From contig OZ234503.1 in the NCBI GenBank assembly GCA_965153455.1, positions 6,478,157 through 6,542,156 on the forward strand: a DNA stretch of 64,000 nt. Reading direction: 5' to 3'. This document shows, piece after piece, positions 12,131 to 25,106 of the stretch. Numbering within the stretch: the stretch's first letter is position 1; every line of letters starts with the position of its first letter. The translations under genes were made by a program, and so were the position numbers. This DNA is from Sphagnum compactum. Lineage: Eukaryota > Bryophyta > Sphagnopsida > Sphagnales. The notes under the pieces were generated by a model. That model saw nothing but the letters and a program-made list of their open reading frames with translations. It made no database searches and was not told the DNA's origin.

Positions 12131-13197
12131 TGTGTGAAGAAAAAAATTGTGATTGATGAGATTGTTTGAACTGGTGCCTTAAATTGTTTTGAACGGTTGC
12201 CATAGTGAACTAACACTTAAATCTTGCATGCGTTAACCATGTGGCCTATGCAAAAGAACACACAAATTGTAAGGAGCTTTTAGTAAGAATTTGAGCTTCT
12301 GATTTTACTTCTCTAATTTTACTGAGGCGTTCTATATGCATTTTCAACTTTCCAACCTCCTCCTCATACTAAGAAACAAGGTCATGGCACATCACTTTTG
12401 TTGTTTATTATAGGAAGTGGTTTTAGAGAATGGAAACAAGCTTTATTCTTCTTTCTTGTGATACTGGCGGAGTGCTTCAACAAGCAATTGTTAGTTAGGT
12501 TGATTATGCTGAAATAGCCTAGCTTTAGCAGACTGCAGGGAGCTTGGACTCTAATCTTTAGATATCTTGTTTGATAAATCTCCTAATTGTTTTGGGTTGC
12601 TGTCTTCTTTTTTGAGCTTTGGAAATGTCCTAGTGCTGGAAATTTTGACTAAGGGATGGGAGCTCTGAGATTCAAAAGGGATTGACAATACTTGACTTCT
12701 CTCCACATAGTGCACTGCTGGTTTGTTTCACTGGGCCCTTAAAAAGGCAGGAAATTTTGGGCTATTGCCCATTTTTCCAGAGCTCTTCATTGCTGGGGTG
12801 GATTGGTCATCCAAAGAAACCCCAGCCATTAGGTTCATCTGGCGATAAGCTGTAATTTTGACCTCAGTTTTAAATTGGGAGTTAGAAATCTGAATGGTGG
12901 CCCAGCTTTAGATGCAGCACCCATGGGGTGGCCACCACCCTGAAGGGGTGAAACTAAAATCCTTGTGAAGGACTGCAACAAGTTTCCTAACCTGATTGCA
13001 TGTTTTTTCTAAATGCAACAGCCAACTAGCACCCGATTGCTGTGCAATGCAGGTCATAGCAATGTAGGTCATAGTAATGCCATTCAGCTGGTGCAATGTG
13101 TGGGAAGAGGGTGAGTAGTAACAAGTGTTAAGAATGCAAGGACCAAGAGTCTCTTTTCCTGGCATTGACTCCAATCCAGCTTCACCCTCATTTTCCC
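12131..13197. other. Intergenic, nothing recognised
   Basis: No gene, structured repeat or RNA gene could be supported. Confidence 0.4.
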
Positions 13198-13320
13198 AGT
13201 CACCTTCAAATTGTGGAGAATCCCAGCAAAAGCCTCATCATTGCCTGTTTGCAAGACTGCCGCTTTAACCCAGTTCTTAACTGGCATGGTAACACTCCTG
13301 CGCAAGTAACTCAGCCGGAT
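13198..13320 (-). pseudogene. Relic of the fusion gene's helical domain
   Basis: The minus strand translates to a peptide with KAAVLQTGNDEAFAGILHNL, clearly matching KAAVLQAGNEEAFIGILHDL of the helical domain in both larger copies. The DNA match covers about 120 bp and then stops on both sides. It sits between the two duplication units in the same orientation. It is therefore a fragment of a third, older copy. Confidence 0.75.
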
Positions 13321-14749
13321 TGAGTATTCATCAACCAATGGCAAGATAATTGCTGGTGCTTTGCTCTGGCTGTCCACTTGGTAACCTGGCGAACAAAGTT
13401 TTGATGATCACTCATAATGCAGCTGCAATGGCTATTGTGGCCAGCACATTAGTGAGTGATCACCAAAACTATGTTTGCTGCATTTCCTAACAATGTCCAG
13501 AGTGCACATGAAGGACTTCATAAGAAAAGTGTTCTAAAATCAAAGAATTACAGCATCATGTAATGTGGTCTGCTCACACTGAATGCTGTGAAACTGTTCC
13601 CATTCACTCAACCAAAGCATAATAGTTTCACCTGTGTTATTTTTCTGGTGAAATGTCACCATATTTTGACAAAGAAATGGGGAAAATTTTGTTTTTCTAG
13701 TGTCAGCCTTACTAAATTTGCTATTTTCTGTTAAATTTGCCCAAAATTTCGATACCAAGAAAAGGAAAAAAAACACACTGTTTCACTGGTATTTACAGAA
13801 GTCAAATTGTACACTCGTTTATCCAATCCAAAGATATTTAAACCACCAGAGTGAACCAACTGCGTCTTGTGCAGCATCCATTGGAAGCCTATCATGGCCA
13901 TGTTGTGGATGAACCCCAAACAAGTTGACAACAGGTTTCATCTTCGGAAGTAGCCAGAAATATAGAAGGCTAATGTTCCTCCTATCATTTTTTTAGTTGC
14001 CAAATTTGGCTAACTTGTCTTATGGATGATGGCCATTTCAGCTACATCACAAAATTGAGAAAAAAGAACTTCATAACCACCCTAAATCTAGGAACTACAG
14101 CATCATGTAATGTTTCCTCCTGACCTAATGCTGTGAAATTGTTTTCATAAACTCAACCAAAACAAAACAAAATGTACTGGTACTTACGGAAGTCTTGAAA
14201 CCTAGAGTATCCATTATCCAATCATAGATATATAAACTGCCAGAATTAACCAACAGCCACTCATGTGGCATCCATTGGAAGCCTGTGGGGAGTAGTGTTT
14301 TTTTCAGCAATTTTTGTTTGCAGCCAGAGTGACAATCATCCACAAGAAGATGTAAAAAATATTGTGATCAGCCCTCAGAAGATTTAGCCAATTCTGGCTA
14401 TAAACCACACATGAAGTACAGATCTTTAATCATTATTTCATAATTTGGGCTACACACTGAAAACCAAATGTAAAAATTTGGTGAGCTTTGTGAATTTTCA
14501 CTTTTACTGACTGAAAACCTTGAAAAACATTTCATCTTCAAAATTTTCAAATCCACCTTTTGGCAAATTTTCACCAGTAAAAAAAAGCCAGTCGGAACTA
14601 TTTTGTGGATGGATACCAATTAAATTGACATTGGGTCTCACCTTGATAACGTATCCAGTACAGGACGAATCCTCTAGGTGGGTAGAGAGGTACCATAATA
14701 AGTGACTTCTAGATAAGTAGATCCCAGTAGTTGGTGAGTTTGTAGTGTA
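13321..14749. other. Intergenic, short internal repeats only
   Basis: Segments near 13850-13905 and 14220-14290 share 'gcatccattggaagcct', and 'cagcatcatgtaatg' occurs at about 13551 and 14099. This suggests a local diverged duplication with a spacing of about 0.5 kb. No gene recognised. Confidence 0.4.
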
Positions 14750-15110
14750 AGGTAAAGCCCAAGATGGGCACATTCTCAAAAATAAGCAGCCTAGGATGAG
14801 GTGACAGTCAAGTCTAGCCCACATTTTGAGAATGTCCGTCACCCCTAAGCTTTACCTATTGTAAAGCACAAGGCAAAATTTATCATGAACCAAACCTATG
14901 TAGATCACGAGGCTATGAATGGGAGGGGTTCAATAGTGGGAGGGTTCTTACACCTTTGAGTAGTCATAATTTCCCTCCCACCCTTGAGAAGTAGGCATAG
15001 TATCGCTCCCAATTTCTAGGACGGCAATCCATGGATATTATGTGCCCTCCACATACACTACAACTTGTATTCAACTGCTTTACTGTGGGCCTAGTCGGTT
15101 CTTAGTGGGT
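14750..15110. repeat. Dispersed repeat R3, copy 1
   Basis: Shares text blocks in similar order with about 41160-41640 and 47860-48110: 'aaggcaaaatttatcatg', 'gagaagtaggcata' and 'gtgccctccacatacac'. A piece of the last block also appears near 60900. Blocks are short and diverged, so boundaries are soft. Confidence 0.4.
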
Positions 15111-16787
15111 AGGTAGTGAACTGGAACACACTGGAAAAGTGTTTCCTGTCCACCCACCATCCATCCTTTATTGCTCACTGGTGGCTATTGGTTCACTCTC
15201 ACTGTTTTCACTTGGAATGAGCCAGGGACTCAAAGAGACTGCAGTGCCGCACTTTGCCAATTACGAAGCGGCAAACCATGCCTCTCACCCAGACAAAGAA
15301 AAGGGCTTAACTTTTAGCTATGCTTGTAAAGGTTTTCAACTGGCCACTCTCACATTTTTCCTATCATGCCAAGTCTGCAAATTTACCTGTTACTAGTATA
15401 CAAGTCATGTAGCTGTTGTGTGGAGTTTCATGCACCCGAAGAGTACACATTATGTTCACCAAAGATCTTATCTTCACATTTCATTCTGTTAACACCTTGT
15501 GGTGATTTGTATAACTACAAAATGGTGCACCCTTTCTGGTTTTTATAGCACTCATTCCTTGAGTTCAACTTGTGGCTCAAAATGCGACGATGCAGGTTCT
15601 TAGCAGCATGAAGGATGAGCGGACATTTTCAACACTTTCATTCATGCACTCAAAACTAATAAAACAAACTAAATGATCATCTCAAATTGGTTGTGGTTGT
15701 GGAACATATTTGGAGAACAACCTTGGTAATTTTGTATTTTCCCTTATGATGTAGTAGCTTAGGACAATTGGCAGAAGACAAAGAAAAGGTTCAAAGCTTA
15801 CTTATCATTTGCCTCTTAAATTAATACCTTGGCTACAGGGCACTATTTTGTATGATGACATTGTTGGTCAGCAACATGGCATGGTTATATGACAAATGAA
15901 CACAATCTAATGTAGTACCATGGCAAGTTCAACATTTCATTGTCAAATAATAATTTTATTTGAATGCTTCTGTGTCGAAAAGAATATCCCAAAAAATCCT
16001 TATTTTCATTCACAAATTGTTCTTTGAAATCAGTGGTGGAAATCAATCTTGCCTCACAAATCAAATCTGCATAAACAAATGGCTGATCACATATTGGCTC
16101 TGCCATTTACGACAGCTTTTAAACAAAATCATGAGATATGATGAACCCTAAACCCAAATTTGCACCCCAAATCTTACATGGATGTCATATCTCTCCCACT
16201 GGCCAGAGCCAACAAAAACTGTCAAGGTGGAGGTTCAACCTGTAGCAAACAGGTGCAAAAGGAGAACTAAGTAAAGTATATCTCACGTAGTCAACAATTC
16301 CTGAAAGCCCACCTGCAGCATTTCGTGCTGAAGTATGCAGTTCATTTTTCTTCCAAATCACCAAAGCCTGCAATTACTAATCAGATCACATGAGTCGAGA
16401 GAATGGATTGATATCCAGGAAAGAAAGAAAAGCCTAACTACCATATGATGATGTGCTTTAGGAGCAAAATGCACATAAGCCCCTTACAAATCAATACATG
16501 GACCATGGTATGGACACTTGTGTACAGGAAGAGGTCCCCTGCAGATATACCCAGCTCCACTGGATCAGCTTTCTGTGACCAACTTGCAGATCTGGGAACA
16601 ACCATAGACTGTGAGGAAAACATCTCCGTTTAAATTCTGACCTCTCGAATAACTGACTGCTTGAGCACAATGTCCACAGGGAATATTGAAGGGTTCTGGT
16701 TCAAATGTTTTAAAGTATTGAAAATAGCTTCTAATTATGGTTCGTCTTGTTCCAGGGTTGGAATGCTGCCCTGTCTGTAGTCAGGAC
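15111..16787. other. Intergenic downstream of fusion gene copy 2
   Basis: Probable 3' flank of the minus-strand fusion gene. No second gene could be supported; the ORFs at 15139-15548 and 15885-16633 have no recognisable family and weak codon structure. Confidence 0.4.
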
Positions 16788-19700
16788 TCAGATCATCATA
16801 TTCGACTTTTTGAAGTTCAGAAGCTCCTTGCACACTTGTAGGAAGCTGGGTCGATTACATGGATCTGTATCCCAGCATCTGGTTATCAGATTTGCCAGAG
16901 GAGTTGGGCAATCAAATGGTAGAGGTGGTCTTTCTCCTTGCCTAATTACTTGCAAGAGTTCACTCCTCTTGTATTCAGTATATGGAAATGGAATCTTCCC
17001 TGTGAGAATCTCTCCACAGGTAATTCCATAACTGTATACATCTGCTTTGAGTGGATAGTTTTTCTTTGCAATCTCCTCCTCCTCCTGTGTAGTGCACCCA
17101 CCATTAGTGCAAATTTTTAGTGTGATTACACAGGATACAAGTGAGGTAGATGAAATTCGACACTTGCCTAGGTTCATTCTTCTACTTACAAATCATCATT
17201 GACAAAAAATTTGTGAGATACCTGGGTGTAGAGCTCAGGTGCCATGTATGCTTTTGTTCCAATATTGTTTGTCTGCTTCGTGGCTGTCGAGCTCATTAGT
17301 TTTGCCTTGGCCAATCCAAAGTCTGCCACTTTAACATCGATGTAACCCATTTCAGCCAACTCTGGAACTGATGTGGGGTTCACAAGAATGTTAGACGATT
17401 TTATATCCCGATGGCCCACTCGCTGTTCATGCATGTACTTCAAGCCCCTTGCCACCTGAAGCATGATGTCCACTGCTACTGGCAAGGAGAATGGCACATG
17501 ATCAGGGTCCGGCATTCTGTCATCCATCAACTTGCGAAGGTCTGTGGACATGAGTTCCATCACCAAGGAGCATGACTTTGCATCAGTTGTGCAACAAAAT
17601 AGTTTTATGATGTTGGGGTGCTTGAGGGCTGCCAAAATGTCTGCCTCTTTCTTGAAGCTAACATTTTCAGCACCCGTGAAGACCTTTATTGCACAAGGCA
17701 GTCCTAACCAGAGTGATTCGTAGACAGTGCCATAGGCACCCTGTCCCAGATGTTTCACTAGTGGGAGTTTTTTGTCATCTTGTGTGTTCCAGAGAAGCAG
17801 GGGGAAGTCTACCTTAGTACTCTGGTCACTGGCCTGCTGAGAATAACTGTCTAACAAATGATCTACCATGACATCACTTTTATCATGCCTCTTCAATTGC
17901 ATCAAGTTTGCCACGAGTTCTTCTCTGTCCAAGGCCGCCCTTCTTGCAAGGATACGATCTTGCTCAAACTGGTTGAGTTTGTCTGCATCTCCTAGAGATT
18001 GAATCTGCTCACTGGAGTTCAACCCAGACAGGATGGTGAGATTTAGAAAGTGTGTACACCACCACTTCAAATCACAGAGAATCCCAATAAAAGCCTCTTC
18101 ATTGCCTGCTTGCAAAACTGCTGCTTTACCCCAGTCCTTACTCTTGCAACACTCCCGCACAAGTAAATCAGCCCTTTTGACCACTCTTAGCAGATGCAGA
18201 AGAACTCTATGCATAGCCCATGTCAATATGATCTCCGAATTCTGGTGTTCTTGTAAGAGCCAGTCCTTCATCTCTGCCAGTTTGTTTGCCAAGTGATTAC
18301 ATTGCCCCTGGTTTATTCTCACACAGTTGTTGTTGGCCCAATCCTGGTTATATCCATTTGTCTGGTCTGGATCAGCACATTGTCTATGACCTCCACTACA
18401 AGGTCAAAAGTTTTTGTACCAGGTCCAGGGAAGCAATCTTGTGCAATCCTCACTGCTGCCTTGGACATGGTAATTTCATTAGCTTCTTCAAAGACTATCT
18501 CCCCAACCCTGTCACCAAATCTGTGTCTTATCCTTGTCTCGATGTCTGATAGTCCTGCAAGACGACCTACGACCACCATCACTCGGATGCCAGTTGTTTG
18601 GGATAGTTGGGCAGCAATGAAGTCAAGCGTTGCTTCAACTATGGGGTTTACAATACCAAGGATGTAACAAACCGAGCCTTTTGTCATTCTCCTTCCAATC
18701 CCCTACTAGATCGATTGTTACTGGATTGATTGGGAAATCTCTGAATTTATTGAACCTCCCTGTTCCTCTCTCCCATTCCTCTAGCAAACGAGTCTTATAC
18801 TCAGGTAACCGAAGAAGGTACTCACGAAGGGGTCGAAGTTTTTGACATAGAAACTCAATGATCTGTCTCTCCACGTGGATCCTCCCCAGGCCACTAGAGC
18901 TGTGCATCAAGTCTTTGAAAACTTTGAAGTTATATGCGGGCTCACACCCGACCCATTCTTGGAGGACGGCGTCGGTGGTGTCATATCCGATGTTAGCGAG
19001 CAAAACCTTATCCCCCCGCTGGAGGGATAACTTCTCGCAAGACCAGTAGGAGGCTGCATCAGTTTCAAGAACCATGATCACAGGATAGGTGCTCGCATTG
19101 ATTCCATTTGAACCACCCACCACGAGTCCCGCATCTACCATGCATGATTTCATCTGCTGCCGTGGATTGTGACTCCAGATCGAAGGAACTGTCACACACC
19201 ACTGCACATCCTGCATCGACAAGTCCGACCTGAAATGGACCTCCTGGAGATGTCGCAGGATGAAGTTCCCCATTGCTCGCAAGTAGTCGGAGATGACGCG
19301 GTTCAGAGTCAGGCCCGGGGGAAGATCTGATGCAGATGAAGGCCCCGCATAGTTGCTCGAAAGATGGTGCCTCAACGGCGGAACATAGAACCCCACTACA
19401 GGCATGTCGCGTCAGGACAGAACATTCACATTAGTTGCAGCTTTTTTCCGCAGGTTCCGCATTTCCGTCGAGGCCATGTATCCCCAACTACTGAAGCAAA
19501 GATCACCATGCGCTTTGCTAACCTCTCGTTTGTAGTAGATGGCCGTGGGGGTTGCGTCACGCTTCAACTCTTCTCCCGGCCAGTCATAGCATGTGAAGAT
19601 GGGAGAGGGCTTGAATTCGTGCGCGTAGGCATAGGAGGAGTAAGTGGTACCCAAATGCAATCCCACAAGAACTCTAGGCTCAATCACTTCTGACTTTCTT

Positions 19701-19835
19701 CCCGCGGCACCGCTAGGTAGTTGCTGAAGGGGTGCTGATTGGGGTACTGACGACGGGATATTCCTCTTTCCTCGCAAAAAATTCGTGAACCTTTTTTTCA
19801 AGTGTGCCTAGCTCTCTGTCTCTCTTAGACTCCAT
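16788..19835 (-). pseudogene. Hsp70-like/helical/protein kinase fusion, copy 2 (four lesions)
   Basis: Exon 1 runs from ATG at 19835 to the donor at 17222/17221. The intron of 137 bp ends CTACACAG and exon 2 is 17084-16788 (98 codons plus stop), supplying the kinase C-lobe with DVYSYG and a closing CWDTDPCNRPSF motif. Compared with copy 1 there are four breaks: one extra base near 19793 just after the start, TCA to TGA at 19414-19412, a 23-bp deletion near 18654, and two extra bases near 18345. The stretch 18322-17222 plus exon 2 is open and encodes most of the helical domain and a full kinase with loop GQGAYG, AIKVF, HRDIKSSN and DFG. It also lacks seven codons after residue 'ASTE'. Most likely a pseudogene. 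A shortened kinase made from an internal start is possible but unproven. Confidence 0.85.
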
Positions 19836-20112
19836 TGACTTTGTTTACAAGGTCCCTATTCACCCATCTTCTTCTTCGTAACCAACAACTCATGATAAAC
19901 CCTTTTGAAAACATGCAGTCACAAAAGTTGAGATTAAAACTCGGTGACGACATTTCACAACAACCTGATTTTAGATGAAAACTTTAAACCAAGACTATCT
20001 TGAAAGAAAAGAGTAATAATGTCTCCAAATTTTCGCAAGCACGATGACTAGTCTTTCGTAAAATCTAAAAGATTCAGCTTCTTCTTCTGATTACAAGCTA
20101 CCAAAGAGAAGG

Positions 20113-20120
20113 CTATATAG
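20113..20120 (-). promoter_or_regulatory. TATA box of fusion gene copy 2
   Basis: Minus strand CTATATAGCC about 280 bp upstream of the ATG, kept from unit 1 while bases around it have changed. Confidence 0.45.
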
Positions 20121-21276
20121 GGAGAAAAAGAAGAGCACGGACAGAGAAATAAATGATCTTGTACGCGTGACTCTTCAAGTATAAGCTTTGAAGTTCTGTG
20201 GAACTCTTCTCAAGACACGAAACTTCCTCAACATCTCATTTAAGTCTTCAATTTCTGGGTGATATGGCGGCAGGAAACCTGTGGGCCCCGAGGGGCGGGC
20301 TTTTCAAATGTTTTTCACAGTTCATTGGACCTATTCACTGACACATAAAGCCTCAAGCCCAAGAAGGTACAACCCTAGACTGAGGAAGAAGCTACAACCC
20401 TAGAATGAGGTGGTTCCTTTAAAGTATACCGACAACATAGCTGTTAATAGCTATCCCAAGTCTTGGAAGAAGGGGTGTTAAGAGGTATCCCAACTCTATA
20501 TTGGGTTAGGTAAAAATAGGTGATGAACATATTTAGTTGTTAATAAACAGGGAGAGCCCTTTTTTGATTTGTTATGAATTTGAAACATTAAAATGGGGGC
20601 TGATAAACCTCATTTCTTTCATTGATTACTTCACTGGGTAGTGGGGAAATTATTTTGCGACTGTAGGAAGCTTGATTAAATTTTTCCAATAAACATGCCC
20701 ATCAAAAGGGCAAAAACAATGAACTTTTGGGATCCTCATAATTAACTAATATGAGTCGCAATATGTTATCATCATTATTAACATGGGGTTTTCTTCTTCC
20801 TGCAGTCAAAACAAGAACTCTACACTTAAGTTTTGAAGTTTTCCATTGAAGTTATTTGTAGAATATATGAAATAGGGATGGAATTGTTCATTAGAGGTTG
20901 AAATAAGTTGAAATGGTTAGTTGATTTTTTACTCTTGCTAAAACAACTTGGGCTGCGAAAAGTCTAATGGGTCTGCCTTCTCAATCGCCATCCCATCTTT
21001 CCTATTTGTTGACATTTGGTTGACCATCTGAAAATATCCAATATTTTATATGTTGGTCTTCCCCATTGTGTGATTCATCTTAATTAGTTGAGTTCATTTC
21101 ATACTTGTGCTAAAAAAAAATTTGGCACATGAAAGGTCTAATGGGTCTTCCTTCTCAACTATCATAGGTCCTTTCTAGCTACATGTAGTGATTGGTCTCC
21201 AAAATGATCTAAACCTCAGCCATTTTGAATTCAATGTTTGTGGTGAGCTCGATCGGTGAACCTCGTTAATAATTTA

Positions 21277-21616
21277 GAGCATCTGCACCGGTGCTCAGTA
21301 TGTGACTCTAGACAGTAAAATTTATTGTCGAAAACTCTTAAGGAAATTGCTTTTTCTCAATCAAATTTGTGCAGCTTGACGTGGTAGGTAAAGGCCACCA
21401 CACAGTTGTGTACCTACAATTGGAACTGACTGTGGCTCAGTATTTCTGATTAGTCATTCATAATGATTGGTCCACCTGGTTTGCTATTAGTAGTTCCCAC
21501 GTATATGCAGTTCCAGTTACAGTTTTATTAGTGGGGTTGCCAAAAAAAAAACAGCTAAACTTAGACATTTAATTTTATTATCCAGAGTGACATACTGAGC
21601 ACCCATGGAGATGCTC
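21277..21616. mobile_element. Tourist-like MITE 1 (PIF/Harbinger type), 340 bp
   Basis: Ends are inverted repeats of about 30 bp: left GAGCATCTGCACCGGTGCTC, right the reverse complement of a near-identical string. TTA flanks both ends (21274-21276, 21617-21619). Unit 1 has the same flanks with a single TTA and no insert, proving insertion into this unit or precise loss from the other. A second copy lies at 58505-58867. No coding capacity, as expected of a MITE. Confidence 0.9.
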
Positions 21617-22063
21617 TTAACACCCACCTTCTAATCCTTGCAAATCCACCTTTCAATCTCACATTTGATCTGTTAATAAGTTGTGGCAATAATATGAGAA
21701 TTTAAGAAGGATTTGGAGAAAGAAAGAAAGAAAGAAAGAAATAAAGTGTGGCTTCTGAGTGCAAGAAGGTAAATAAAGGCTGAAGAAGGGCAGGAGTGAT
21801 CCAGCAGCCCCCAACGCACCACCCAATTTTCCTGTTTTGAGGCCATACATTTGTATGAACCCCTGACCCACCTCGGTGGGCTTTTGGGTTTTTTTTTCTC
21901 TTCCCTTCGCTGTCCCCTTGCCTTTTTTTAATAACCCCTTTCTTTTGCTGCCTTAGCATCCGGTTTCGTTCTTCCCCATTTCTTTCACTTGTCACTTGTG
22001 ACCTATCTATATCTAATTATCTAAACAAAACCTCTCTACTTTGCTAAACCACTATGTCTTGCC

Positions 22064-22155
22064 AAAAAAAATTATATTTTCTTGGCTGAACCTATATCTT
22101 GTCCCAAAAAAAAATTATATTTTCTTGGCTGAACCTATATCTTGTCCCAAAAAAA
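22064..22155 (+). repeat. Short tandem repeat, two units of about 45 bp
   Basis: Two nearly identical units with 'ttggctgaacctatatcttg' followed by an A-run; unit 1 has a single related unit near 6018. Confidence 0.7.
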
Positions 22156-23833
22156 AATTCTCGTTCAACTTATATTTCTCAGCAAATGTTTTTTTAATAA
22201 TAATATTTTTATCTCTTGATAATGCCTCGATCTTCTCTTAGCTAAACTTTTAAATTTTGAAAAAACTTCTATCTCTTCTGAGGTAAACCTCTATCTATTA
22301 GGACAATCTCTATATCTTTCTAGCTAAACTCTTCTGTCTTTTATTTTTATTTTTAATTCTTGATTAAATCTACTTCTCAACAAAACTCTCTCTAGCTTTT
22401 GACTAAACTTATATATTTCGTCGCTAAACTACTACCTCTTTACAAAATCTCTTTACATCTTGGCTAAAGCACTATCTCTCAACGAAACTTCTCTACCCCC
22501 AGTTAAACTTTTATTTCTTAACAAAACTTTTCAACTTGACCAAATCTATATGTTTTGATAAAACCTCTATATTAATTTGAAATGAGTATTGCACTTGGGT
22601 GAAATTAGTAGTGAGTTAAAATTTATTTTTGTGTAGATATTGCAATATCATAGAGTTTCTGGCATTACCAATAAGAAATTGTAATTCAAGTGGGGGTATC
22701 ATAATTTGTTTTAGATACTAATTTTTTTGCAATTGAGATTCCATCTAAATTAAGGTATTACATTTTGTTAGGTATCCTTGATTTAAACCTACCAATACAA
22801 TGGCTATTAATTTTGGGATGTACCCTAAATTTAGATATTACATTCACAAATCTAAATGTTTTGTGTTATACATATCCTTGACTATGTAAAAGGCTAGAAT
22901 ACATTTTCACCAAGAAGGTTAAATATCCCTAACTGTACATTATGCATTAGATGGATGAAAATCAAAATTGAACCATCTGAAATGTTAACCTGAAGTGCAA
23001 TACCCACATCCAAGGGTTAGCATATATTTTCATCAAGACCTTGAATATTGTTAAAATAGTGAATGAGAAGTTCGTTGCAATACTTACATTTGGTTCTTTT
23101 GCATCCTCTTCAATGACTATAAGCTTAGATGGAATGATGAGTACATAGATGACAAGTGCACCAAGGTGGTTTATAATGTTTTGACCTACAATCAATAATT
23201 ATTGAATAACAATTTGAACTATTCCAACATTTAACATATCAGTATTGAATATGTTTTTTGAAAATCTCAGTATTCAGTCTTTTCATAATTGAATGATTCA
23301 TGTGAATATTGACCAATTATTGAACAAATGAATATTTAATAATATGTTTCAGATTTCATAATTGAATATATTGAACATTCAGCAATTAAATACTCAAAAT
23401 CTACTGTCTAATTAATATCAATCAATTTTAAAATATTGAATAATTAAATGAATACTAAATTATTATTGAAATTTTCTTAAATATGTAAATCATGTATTAG
23501 ACAATTCAAAACTTTTCAAAAGTCCAAATTTAACAATTGACTGTTTTAGAATTTGGAAAATTGAAAAGAAACTTTAGTTTGGGAATCACTAGATGCTTCA
23601 ACAATAATATTAATAATGTTTGGTCTCACTAAATGATCCAACAAATGGATGTTAACAATGTTTTGCTCAAATTCAATAAAGAATTTAATATCACTTACCA
23701 AGTTACAAAAATCTAAAATTAACAATTTAGTTCAAAAAAAACAAAATACCTGCTAATTAATATATTTTTATAATCACATTATGTGGAGCAAGATAAAGTG
23801 CTTTAGGTTTACTGCATATGCATGGCCATGTTT

Positions 23834-24499
23834 CCTTTCTCTTTGAAATCTCATATATTGTAATACAAGGGTAACTTCAACATGTGTTTATCAAATAATT
23901 GATTAACTTTGGTTGAAAATAAAATTCACTAATAGTTACTTTTTTAAAATATTCAATTTATACTTAAAACTTAAACATTGTAAAAAATGTATATTAGGTA
24001 AAATAGTTAATTTATGATTACTAAAATTGTTAATTATTCCAAGGGAACTTTTATTTTCCATGTTTTCAAGTAAGTGTATTGGCAATCATCTAGAATAAAG
24101 AAGCCAAATTTCACTAAAGGTTAGATGATAAAATAAAACTTTTGCAAAACCCTCCCTAGTCTTTATAACCAATAGGAATTCATTGTCTCCATATGGCAAC
24201 ATTTTCATTTTTTTTTTCTAAAGGAACCTTCATCCAATTTGGTTTTCTTTGTCAACATAATGCGAAAATTTTCAATAAAATAAAATAAATTCATAACATT
24301 AAAAAAAAATTCTAAAACTACCTCCATAATTGTGATAAATTGAAAAAATATTTAGTTATTTCCAATATAACAAGCATGTGTGTAAAAATGTTGTCCTATT
24401 CGCATTAAGTATCTTTAGGCCTCAAATGATAATATAAACTCATGAAAAAGACAACTATTACAGAAGGCATTTAAACCCACAAATTGAATACCTACATTT
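23834..24499. other. AT-rich intergenic DNA
   Basis: Lies between the end of the duplication and a minisatellite. Nothing recognised. Confidence 0.4.
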
Positions 24500-24715
24500 G
24501 GTTCTTACATGAAGTTAAGAGAACCTGATTGATTCCTTGCACCAAAACAAGAACTCTTGTGATTCTGGTTCTTACATATGATGTTATGAGAACCTGATGG
24601 ATTCCTTGCACCAAAACAAGAACTATTGTGATTTTGGTTCTTACATGATGTTATGAGAACCTGATTGATTCCTTGCACCAAAACAAGAACATTTGAGACT
24701 TCAATTCTTACATTA
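24500..24715 (+). repeat. Minisatellite, about 68-bp unit, three copies
   Basis: Units begin at about 24500, 24567 and 24636 with 'ggttcttacat', each containing 'gattccttgcaccaaaac'. A minus-strand ORF here is a product of the repetition. Confidence 0.8.
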
Positions 24716-25106
24716 TGCATCTGCATTCAGTGCTCTAAATGGTACTAATAAGAATGGGAACTTTAGTAAAGAAGCTTCTAATTTTTAATTTGAGTAGTTT
24801 AGTCTAATGAACAAAAGTTCATCCACAACAAAACCTTTGAATTGTCTTCAATGACTTTTTTGTTTTTTGGCAGGGTTTCATGATCATCATCATCATTATA
24901 AAAAGAAAACACCCAAGAAATGAAGAGAAAAAGAAACAATAATTCCTTCCTCTCCCTATTTTTAGCAATAATTTTTTTGGTTTTGTACTTTTGCTAAAAA
25001 TACTTGGGACACCACAAGTCTAATGGGTCTTCAAATTGGACACTTCCTATCGTATATGTTTGTATTTGCTTGACTATCTACAACTTGTCCAAATCAAGCT
25101 TTACTC

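Larger units (their letters stand above)
17133..23833. repeat. Segmental duplication, unit 2
   Basis: Direct copy of 1-8474. It contains the second fusion gene, the same TATA-bearing flank, and the same AT-rich DNA at about 22560-23833. The latter includes 'caatacccacatccaaggg', also present in unit 1. A 77-codon minus-strand ORF (22962-23195) is kept in both units but carries many amino-acid changes, so I do not call it a gene. Confidence 0.9.

Noticed and set aside
15165-15195. Text resembling the MULE right terminus ('ggtggctattggttcactc')
   Set aside because: Only about 17 of 19 bases match, there is no partner terminus or 9-bp duplication in the expected range. May be a relic but cannot be supported.
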